DNA from: Clostridia bacterium | GTDB taxonomy: Bacteria; Bacillota; Clostridia; Christensenellales; Pumilibacteraceae | Reading direction: 5' to 3' | Assembly (NCBI GenBank): GCA_022791055.1 | Contig: JAAVYI010000007.1 | Span: 1 to 54,206, forward strand | DNA length: 54,206 nt | In this document: piece by piece, positions 48,405 through 54,206 of the stretch | Position numbering within the stretch: position 1 is the stretch's first letter | Layout: every line of letters begins with the position of its first letter | The notes under the pieces: model-generated | Databases searched by the model: none | Seen by the model: only the letters and a program-made list of their open reading frames with translations | Told to the model about the DNA's origin: nothing | Translations under genes and position numbers: made by a program

Positions 48405-48611
48405 TTATTTCAGATTAGCCCACTCCAAGTTGAGCGCGCCGCATTCCTCATAGCCCTTTTCCATGCTCTCTACTTCCAGTGTATGCAGTTGCACGGCGTA
48501 ACGGTTCACAAGGTATGCAATGTAATCTTCGACTTTCATGCCCTTGATACGCGCGGCGTCGCGCAAATCGCTTTCCACTTCCGGGCTTACCTCGATACAA
48601 AATTTTATCAC
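48405..48611 (-). CDS. MazE/EndoAI-type antitoxin
   Basis: A 68-residue protein in front of mazF. Its C-terminal MEKGYEECGALNLEWA closely follows the toxin-binding segment of EndoAI (MRRGYMEMAKINLxxA-like), and the N-terminal half (VSPEVESDLRDAARIKGMKVEDYIAYLVNRY) has the length of a ribbon-helix-helix fold. It is shorter than the 93 residues of B. subtilis EndoAI. The start is GTG with GAGGAG 10 bases upstream. It should bind and silence the toxin and repress the pair. Confidence 0.88.
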   Translation of the reverse strand: MIKFCIEVSPEVESDLRDAARIKGMKVEDYIAYLVNRYAVQLHTLEVESMEKGYEECGALNLEWANLK

Positions 48612-48731
48612 AGGTATTTATCTCCTCTTTTCGTTTTTTTATACTGATAGTATTTGCTTTCATCGAAAAATTATCGCATAACACCACAAATTCGGATATA
48701 TGATTGCCTCGCCGTTCGTGTCGCTCCGAAT

Positions 48732-48764
48732 CCGTCATTGCGAGCGCAAGCGCGGCAATCTCTC
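48732..48764. repeat. Single arm of the GTCATTGCGAGC...GGCAATCTCT repeat
   Basis: CGTCATTGCGAGCGCAAGCG followed by CGGCAATCTCT, matching the end of the repeats at 15649-15905 and the piece near 5983-6023. It lies in the space between the antitoxin gene and gerA. Nothing else is recognised in 48612-48842 apart from weak AT-rich promoter-like sequence. Confidence 0.6.
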
Positions 48765-48842
48765 ACTTCCGAGCGTCGTGCATTTTTTCGATGCCTTTTC
48801 GTCCTTTTCATAATTTCCCTTTTTATGACGCAAAATAGGCGT

Positions 48843-50249
48843 ATGGACGAACGAGTACAAAAATTGACGGCGCTGTACGAGGGAACCGGTGTCGTGGCGC
48901 GGCCGTTTACGACGGGCGGCAGGAGCGGCACGCTGCTGTTTCAGCCCGACCTGGCCGACGCGGTGATGCTGCGCACCACGCTGATGGCGCTCGAGCAGTA
49001 TACGGGCAAGATCCGCAGCGTAGACGACGCGATCGCGGCCGTGCTGACGGCGGCCGAGTGCAAGGCGGTTACCGACGAAGCGGCCGAAAAAGCGATCGTA
49101 GAGGGCGATTCGGTTTTTTTGATCGAGGGTTTCGAGCCGATACAGATCGCCACGCGTGCCTACGCGACCCGCGCCGTCGCCGAACCGCCGGCCGAAACGG
49201 TGACACGCGGCCCGCGCGAAGGCTTTATCGAGGACATCAAGACCAATCTCAGCCTTTTGGAGCGGCGACTGAAAACGCCGGCGTTGAAGATCGAACGCTT
49301 CAAGCTGGGACGGCAGTCGAATACGGCGGTGGCGATCGTCTATCTGTCGAGCGTCGTCGACCCCAAAGTCGTCGACCGCGTGCGACAAAAGCTCAACGAA
49401 ATTTGCGTCGACGCGGTAAACGACAGCTATTACGTGCAAGAGGCGATTTCCGACCACCCGTACAGCATTTTCGCTCAAAGCGGCACCACCGAAAAGCCGG
49501 ATGTCGCGGCTGCCAAAATGCTCGAGGGGCGCGTGGCGATCGTTGTCGACGGCTCGCCGACCGTCATTACGGTGCCGTTCGTACTGGCCGAAGATTTCCA
49601 GTCGGCCGAGGATTACTACGAGCGCTATGCGTTCGCCAGTTTTTTGCGTATGCTGCGTTATGCCGCCGTCATGCTGGCCGTGCTGCTGCCCGGCCTGTAC
49701 GTCGCCATGCAAATCTATCATTATGAAATGATCCCGCTCAAGTTCCTCGTCACGCTGATGAACGCCGTCGCAGGTCTGCCGATGACGCCGCTGGCCGAAA
49801 CGCTGTTCGTCATTTTTCTGTTTGAGATCATACGCGAGGCGGGCGTTCGGATGCCGCGCGCCGTCGGTATGGCGCTGTCGATCGTCGGCGCGCTGGTGCT
49901 CGGGGATACCGCCGTCAAAGCCGGCCTGATTTCCTCGCCCAGCGTCATGGTCGTGGCGCTCAGCTCGTTGGCGCTGTACACCGCGCCCAAACAGGTCGGC
50001 ACGATGAGCCTGCTGCGCATACTCATTACTTTAGCCGGGGGCTTGGGCGGCTTGTACGGGTTGCTGCTGTCGGTGCTGTTCCTGTTCTTCTACCTTAACA
50101 CGCTCGACAGCTATTACACGCCGTACATGGCGCCGTTCGCGCCGCTCGTCAAAGGCGACCTCAAAGATTCGCTCGTCCGCAAGCCGCTCAAAAAGATGAA
50201 GCGGCGGCCGGCGTCGATCCCGAATAGCAACGCCACGAGGAGGGGATAA
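48843..50249 (+). CDS. gerAA: Spore germination receptor subunit A (GerA family)
   Basis: A 468-residue protein with a large N-terminal soluble domain (about residues 1-250, starting MDERVQKLTALYEGTG and containing FKLGRQSNTAVAIVYLSSV) and four or five C-terminal membrane segments from about residue 260. Conserved GerA pieces are HYEMIPLKFLVTLMNAVAGLPMTP, IFLFEIIREAGVRMPRAVG, SIVGALVLGDTAVKAGLIS and SPSVMVVALSSLALY. It forms the germinant receptor in the inner spore membrane with GerB and GerC. The ATG at 48843 is chosen by length; an in-frame ATG at 48825 is also possible, and neither has a clear ribosome binding site. The stop shares one base with the gerB ATG. Confidence 0.93.
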   Translation: MDERVQKLTALYEGTGVVARPFTTGGRSGTLLFQPDLADAVMLRTTLMALEQYTGKIRSVDDAIAAVLTAAECKAVTDEAAEKAIVEGDSVFLIEGFEPIQIATRAYATRAVAEPPAETVTRGPREGFIEDIKTNLSLLERRLKTPALKIERFKLGRQSNTAVAIVYLSSVVDPKVVDRVRQKLNEICVDAVNDSYYVQEAISDHPYSIFAQSGTTEKPDVAAAKMLEGRVAIVVDGSPTVITVPFVLAEDFQSAEDYYERYAFASFLRMLRYAAVMLAVLLPGLYVAMQIYHYEMIPLKFLVTLMNAVAGLPMTPLAETLFVIFLFEIIREAGVRMPRAVGMALSIVGALVLGDTAVKAGLISSPSVMVVALSSLALYTAPKQVGTMSLLRILITLAGGLGGLYGLLLSVLFLFFYLNTLDSYYTPYMAPFAPLVKGDLKDSLVRKPLKKMKRRPASIPNSNATRRG

Positions 50250-51340
50250 TGCAAGACGAAAAAACGCTGTCGGTGCGGCAAGTTACCGTATTCGTATTCA
50301 TTACCGCCGTTGCGGTCAAGATGTTCATGTTGCCGTCGCTACTGGCCGCCGAACTCGGCCGCAATGCGTACTGGGCGATGCTGTTATATTTGGCGATCGA
50401 TTTTTCGGTGCTGACGCTCGTCGTCGTGGCGATCCGCCGCGCGCAGTGCGGGTTTTACGAGTTGCTCGAAAAAACGATCGGCCGTATTCTCTCGCGCATC
50501 GTTCTCGGCGTCAGCGTGCTGTTCCTGCTGTTCAAGCTGACGCTTATGCTGGGCGAAGTGCGCATTTTCTTTTCCGAACGCGTGTTCGAGGATTTCGGCT
50601 GGTCGCTGTATATCCTGCCGCTATTAGCTTTGATGAGCTTTGCCGCCGGCAAAAGCCTGCGTATCCTGGGGCGTACCGCCGAACTGGTTGTGCCGTTTAT
50701 CCTCTTGAGCATGGCGTTGCTGTTTGTTTTGACCGCCGGCAAGGTCGACTATTCCAACCTGCTTCCGCTGTTCCGCGAAGGCGGCGGCGACCCGATCCGC
50801 TACTCGCTTTGGCTGGGCGACTATTCGGTACTGGTGCTGCTCGTCGGCAAGGTCGACAAGGGCAAAGCCCCGGCCGCGCGTTGGCTGATCGGCGGGGCGA
50901 TCGGGAGCTTATGCGTCGAGGCGTTCACGGTCATGATCTGCGCCGCTTACGGCAACTTGACCCACCTACTGGAGTTGGGACACAACCTGGGCGCGATGGC
51001 GCAGCATTCGGGGACGCAGAACTTCGGGCGGCTCGACTTGTTGGTGTTCACCGTTTGGGTGGCGACGATCGTAATAAAACTATTATTATATATGTACGCC
51101 GTCGCGCGGCACACGGCGTTTGTGACCACCGTCGACAAACCGTATATTTGGGCGCTCGTCGCGTCGGCGCTCATCTATGTTTGCAGCGTGTTCGTGCTGC
51201 CGTCGCCCGGCGCGCTGTACGGCGTGGCGACCGGGTGGATGCGCTGCGTTGCGCTGGTCGAACAGTTCGCTTTGCCGCTGATCACCTGTATCGGCGCGTT
51301 GACGGTCGGCCGCAAAAGGAGTTTGTATGAAGAAGAGTAG
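50249..51340 (+). CDS. gerAB: Spore germination receptor subunit B (GerB/AgcS-type permease family)
   Basis: A 363-residue membrane protein with ten predicted segments, of the amino-acid permease-like GerB family. It starts MQDEKTLSVRQVTVFVFITAVAVKM and holds the typical FFSERVFEDFGWSLYILPLL stretch. It is the proposed ligand-sensing subunit for germinants such as amino acids. The ATG overlaps the gerA stop by one base (TAATG), and its end overlaps gerC by 14 bases. Confidence 0.93.
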   Translation: MQDEKTLSVRQVTVFVFITAVAVKMFMLPSLLAAELGRNAYWAMLLYLAIDFSVLTLVVVAIRRAQCGFYELLEKTIGRILSRIVLGVSVLFLLFKLTLMLGEVRIFFSERVFEDFGWSLYILPLLALMSFAAGKSLRILGRTAELVVPFILLSMALLFVLTAGKVDYSNLLPLFREGGGDPIRYSLWLGDYSVLVLLVGKVDKGKAPAARWLIGGAIGSLCVEAFTVMICAAYGNLTHLLELGHNLGAMAQHSGTQNFGRLDLLVFTVWVATIVIKLLLYMYAVARHTAFVTTVDKPYIWALVASALIYVCSVFVLPSPGALYGVATGWMRCVALVEQFALPLITCIGALTVGRKRSLYEEE

Positions 51341-52529
51341 CCGCGTCCTGTGTTTTAAAATCTTTTTGGCGGCCTTTGCCGTCGTGTTGGTGCTTGCGCC
51401 GTCGACGTTTACGCACGTGCCGGACATCGAGCAGCGCGTCGTCGTCAGCGTCTTAGGCGTCGATGCGGCCGACGACGGCTACAAGGTGTCGGCGCAGGTC
51501 ATTATTCCCAAACGCGCCACCGAGGGCGACCCCAAGCAGGAAGTCGTCGACGCCGACGGCAAAAGCGTGTCGGAAGCGATCGATAAGCTCAATCGCGCCA
51601 TGGGGCGGCGGGTCGATCTGGGGCATTGCGGCGTCATCGTCGTCGGCAAGACGCTCGCCGAACAAGGCGTTCGGCGCGAACTCGAATATTTGTTTGCCGG
51701 CGGTATCGTCACGCCCGGCACCAATCTGATCTGTACCAAGTCGGAAGCGGGCGCGTTTATCAAAAAGGCGGTCAGTCTTGCCGCCAATTCGGTAACAGGG
51801 CTAGACAGCTTTATCACGTATGCGTCGACCGGTTCGCACACCGCGACGCTGACGTTGAACCGCTTTCTGTCGTCGACCGATGGCGAAAGCAACACGTCGT
51901 ATATGCCGATTTTGGAAATCGACGACGGCGGCGAGCAAAGCGAGCAGTCGGACGGGCAGGCGGCGCAAGCGGCCGCGCAGCAAGGAGGCGAGCAGTCGCA
52001 GACGGTCATCAAAAGCGCGGAGTCGATCGCCGTGTTCTATGACGGCGTTCTGTGCGGCACGTTCGATGCCGAATTGACACGCGGCCTGGTTTGGGTCGAC
52101 CGCAAGTCCGACAGCGGACAGATCCAGTTGGACAAGTTCGAGTACGACGGCAAGGACTACGGCGGAATTTATGCTTGCTTGCGGCATAAAAAACGCAAGT
52201 ACTGCGCGCACTTCGACGAGAACGGCGTCCCGATCTTTACCGTGCGTTTAAACGTCAAAGCCGAACTACAGGACAAGCACACATTAAACGAACTGGCTGA
52301 TTCGGTCGGGATCAAAGAGGCGACCAAACAGATCCAGGACGCCTTTACCGCCAAAATCGAAAAAGAGATCACCGAAACGTATCTCGCCGGGCTTGCTATG
52401 GGCGCAGACATCTTCGAAGTGCGTTCGGCATTCTACAAAGGCCAATACGACGGCTACGCCGCCTACGGCAAGGCCGAATTTCTCCACGACGTGCAGCTGC
52501 GGTTTGAGATTCGGGTGAAAGTGGTGTAG
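51327..52529 (+). CDS. gerAC: Spore germination receptor subunit C (Ger(x)C family), no lipobox
   Basis: A 400-residue protein with the family's three-domain outline: DIEQRVVVSVLGVDAADDGYKVSAQV (about residues 35-60), GHCGVIVVGKTLAEQG (about 92-107), TPGTNLICTKSEAGAFI and a C-terminal VRLNVKAEL...FEIRVKV domain. A Gly/Gln/Ser/Glu-rich loop (about 198-228) is inserted. The N-terminal hydrophobic segment ends ...VLVLAPSTFTH and has no lipobox cysteine, nor the usual following Trp-Asp. Family members are normally lipoproteins on the inner spore membrane; this one would be anchored by its signal segment. Confidence 0.88.
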   Translation: MKKSSRVLCFKIFLAAFAVVLVLAPSTFTHVPDIEQRVVVSVLGVDAADDGYKVSAQVIIPKRATEGDPKQEVVDADGKSVSEAIDKLNRAMGRRVDLGHCGVIVVGKTLAEQGVRRELEYLFAGGIVTPGTNLICTKSEAGAFIKKAVSLAANSVTGLDSFITYASTGSHTATLTLNRFLSSTDGESNTSYMPILEIDDGGEQSEQSDGQAAQAAAQQGGEQSQTVIKSAESIAVFYDGVLCGTFDAELTRGLVWVDRKSDSGQIQLDKFEYDGKDYGGIYACLRHKKRKYCAHFDENGVPIFTVRLNVKAELQDKHTLNELADSVGIKEATKQIQDAFTAKIEKEITETYLAGLAMGADIFEVRSAFYKGQYDGYAAYGKAEFLHDVQLRFEIRVKVV

Positions 52530-52544
52530 GGTGCTTTTCAACGA

Positions 52545-52589
52545 AATAAATATCCACCGGCTATTTGCTATGGACGGTGGATATTTATT
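52545..52589. terminator. Long hairpin after the gerABC operon, likely bidirectional terminator
   Basis: AATAAATATCCACC / GGTGGATATTTATT, a perfect 14-bp stem with a 17-base loop between two convergent genes. No long T tract follows on either strand. Confidence 0.65.
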
Positions 52590-52624
52590 AGCTTCTTATT
52601 CTCCTCTTTTAGGAATATTTCCGC

Positions 52625-53908
52625 TTAATCTTTCAAGCAACCGATTGGAATTACGTAAACCCCGTCTTCGCGCTTGTATCCGTATTCCGTTCCGGTAATT
52701 AAAATCTTCAAATCGGGTAAGCGGAGAGGGCATTGTTTTTCGGCCTTGTTGTATTCGGATATAAGTCGCTCGATTTCGCATAAATGCTTTGCGCCCAAAC
52801 CGATTTCACTCGAACCGAGTTTGAATTCAATTAAGGCATACTTCCCGTTGTTCAAGTGCAAAACGCAGTCGGCTTCAAGTCCGTATCTGTCATGATAATA
52901 AGATATTTCCCCACCAAGCGCAGAACTGTAGATTTTCAAATCTCTGATACAGAGCGATTCAAACAAAAATCCTAATGTCTTAAAATCGGTATTGAAATAA
53001 TCGGGCGAAAGTCCGAGCGCGGCAACGGCAATAGACGGGTCAATAAAGTTTCTTTTTGCCGACGAGCGTATAGACGTTTTGGAACGAATCGCAGGGCACC
53101 ACGCCGAGACATCATCTATAATATAAAGTTTTTCAAGCGCCCCGATATAGTCTGCTATTGTTTTTTCGGAAATGTCGCAGGTTGACATTACGTCACGGTA
53201 TACTGTTTTCAAATCCGAAAGCGTGCAAATATTCCTCGCATAAGAACGCAGTATTGTTTCTGCCCACTTCGCGTTACGCTTGACTTTATCGATATTGGAT
53301 ATATCTGTTTTGTAGGTTTGTACGAATAAATCTTTTGCAATTTCAAGCTGATAGTCACCGACTTCACTTGATACGCTTGCAGGCCACCCGCCACGGCAGA
53401 TGGCAAAAATAAGGTCGTCAACGGTCAGTTTTGAAATGCAGCCGTCAAAGCTATCGGGATTATTAAATAATTCCGATAGCGAAACCGTACCGTTTGATTC
53501 TTCGCTCTCGTAGAGGCTCATAGGGTACATCGTCATTGTAGAGATACGCATGGTGCCGGTGTGGGGCGTTTCCACCGTTTGCGACGAAGAACCCGTTAAA
53601 ATATAAAGTCCTTTTTCGCCGCGATCGTCCACCGACTTTCTTATAGCCCCCCAAAGTTTCGGCGCATCTTGCCATTCGTCAAACAAACGCGGATTCTCAC
53701 CGATTAAAAGTTTAGACGGCATCTCTTTCGCCACCGTTAAATAGCTCTCTCTTTTATCTTCATCTTGAAATTCAATTACGCTTTTCGCTCTTTGCTTAGC
53801 GGTAGTTGTTTTACCGCAACCTTTCGGTCCGACGATAAGAGTTGCCCCAAATGCTTTTAACTTTATGTCTAATAATTTATCCGCAATTCGCTTTTTATAA
53901 TATTCCAT
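52625..53908 (-). CDS. AAA-type ATPase of the AAA_14/DUF4143 family
   Basis: A 427-residue cytoplasmic protein. The N-terminal ATPase has Walker A GPKGCGKTTTAK (about residues 27-38), Walker B-like RLFDEWQD (about 75-82) and ILTGSSSQ (sensor). The C-terminal DUF4143 part carries a nuclease-like core FGSLCIRDLK-like (LFESLCIRDLKIY), DRYGLEADCVL and YALIEFKLG with the E...D...ExK spacing of the PD-(D/E)xK fold. The role of this widespread, often mobile family is not settled. It is AT-richer than its neighbours and sits beside a repeat copy, so it was probably acquired. Confidence 0.88.
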   Translation of the reverse strand: MEYYKKRIADKLLDIKLKAFGATLIVGPKGCGKTTTAKQRAKSVIEFQDEDKRESYLTVAKEMPSKLLIGENPRLFDEWQDAPKLWGAIRKSVDDRGEKGLYILTGSSSQTVETPHTGTMRISTMTMYPMSLYESEESNGTVSLSELFNNPDSFDGCISKLTVDDLIFAICRGGWPASVSSEVGDYQLEIAKDLFVQTYKTDISNIDKVKRNAKWAETILRSYARNICTLSDLKTVYRDVMSTCDISEKTIADYIGALEKLYIIDDVSAWCPAIRSKTSIRSSAKRNFIDPSIAVAALGLSPDYFNTDFKTLGFLFESLCIRDLKIYSSALGGEISYYHDRYGLEADCVLHLNNGKYALIEFKLGSSEIGLGAKHLCEIERLISEYNKAEKQCPLRLPDLKILITGTEYGYKREDGVYVIPIGCLKD

Positions 53909-54027
53909 ACGTACACCTCAAAATGATTATAGCATATTTGCAAAGCAAAAGCAAGGACGTTTCTATAATTTGCGGAGAAATTTTTCCACGATTTGAGGTT
54001 ATTTTTTGGAGCAATTTGCGCAGTATT

Positions 54028-54206
54028 CCGGCCTTTTGCGTTCTAAAGGGAAGAAAAGTCTTTTAAGAAAAAGACAACAAAACAATTCTTACCTTTTGGC
54101 GGCAAAAAGGGCAGCTTTTCTTTTGAAAAAGAACGAAAAACAATCCCCGGCCTTTTGACATCAAAAGGCCTCGGCGAAAACTGCAAAAGGGAGGGACACT
54201 TCAGAC
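54028..54206 (+). repeat. Modular hairpin repeat, copy C (cut by the window edge)
   Basis: The same chain of modules as copies A and B: CCGGCCTTTTGCGTTCTAAA, GTCTTTTAAGAAAAAGAC, CCTTTTGGCGGCAAAAAGG, TCTTTTGAAAAAGA, GGCCTTTTGACATCAAAAGGCC, then AGGGAGGGACACTTCAGAC, which begins the large hairpin of copy B's type. The second half lies beyond the window. The 53909-54027 stretch before it is AT-rich with nothing recognised. Confidence 0.8.

Noticed and set aside
48654..48842. A 63-residue N-terminal extension of GerA
   Set aside because: It would translate a repeat arm and has no ribosome binding site; GerA proteins begin near the chosen start.

Overview
The window looks like a chromosomal segment of an endospore-forming member of the Bacillota, probably an uncultured, gut-type Clostridia. 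I infer this from spore genes (spmA-spmB and a gerA-gerB-gerC operon), Gram-positive type lipoprotein signals, sigma-A promoters (TTGACA-N17-TATACT/TATAAT), an EndoAI/MazE-MazF pair and typical clostridial neighbours (metG-tatD, dnaX-ybaB-recR). Most genes are GC-rich with C/G at third codon positions. The two ends of the window, an unrecognised partial gene on the left and a DUF4143 ATPase on the right, are visibly AT-richer and look acquired. No genus can be named from sequence reading alone.

Layout. 1-2200: partial unknown gene, spmB-spmA (minus) and two nearly identical tRNA-Pro genes (anticodons CGG and AGG, minus). 2260-7620: a housekeeping block on plus with a DUF4430-like membrane protein, smpB, a C_GCAxxG_C_C protein, dnaX, ybaB, recR and a lipid-kinase-family gene. 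7750-10500: a DrrAB-like ABC exporter, a hotdog thioesterase and a decayed RelB/DinJ antitoxin. 10550-16540: metG-tatD, two unknown proteins that share a module, and a TatD-linked radical SAM protein. 16540-17130: an intergenic field of hairpin repeats. 17133-22650: two HAD phosphatases (minus), a glutaminase-A-like protein, a MATE exporter and a small unknown gene.

23200-34300 is a hemicellulose-type utilisation locus: a cytoplasmic GH43, a LacI regulator, a substrate-binding lipoprotein with two permeases, a GH43 lipoprotein, a lipoprotein with four CBM9-like modules, and a third GH43. Two copies of a palindromic LacI-type operator flank the leader of its first gene. 39900-48000 is a starch/maltodextrin locus: a lipoprotein joining an InlB-type repeat to three SusE/F-like modules, a LacI regulator (minus), a GH13 neopullulanase and MalEFG-like transporter genes. 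Neither importer has an ATPase gene here, so both probably share an MsmX-type ATPase encoded elsewhere.

Between the sugar loci lies a nucleic-acid group: glutamyl-Q tRNA(Asp) synthetase, an EndoQ-like PHP nuclease fused to a UvrD-type helicase (minus), and the divergent mutY. After the starch locus come the MazE/MazF pair, the germination receptor operon, the DUF4143 ATPase, and a further copy of the hairpin repeat that runs off the right edge.

The points most worth following up are: six genes whose promoters place the predicted transcription start at or within a base or two of the ATG (leaderless mRNAs); the EndoQ-UvrD fusion facing mutY; the modular hairpin repeat whose main stem stays perfectly paired while its sequence changes; the two adjacent unknown proteins with a shared module; and the multi-module glycan-binding lipoproteins.
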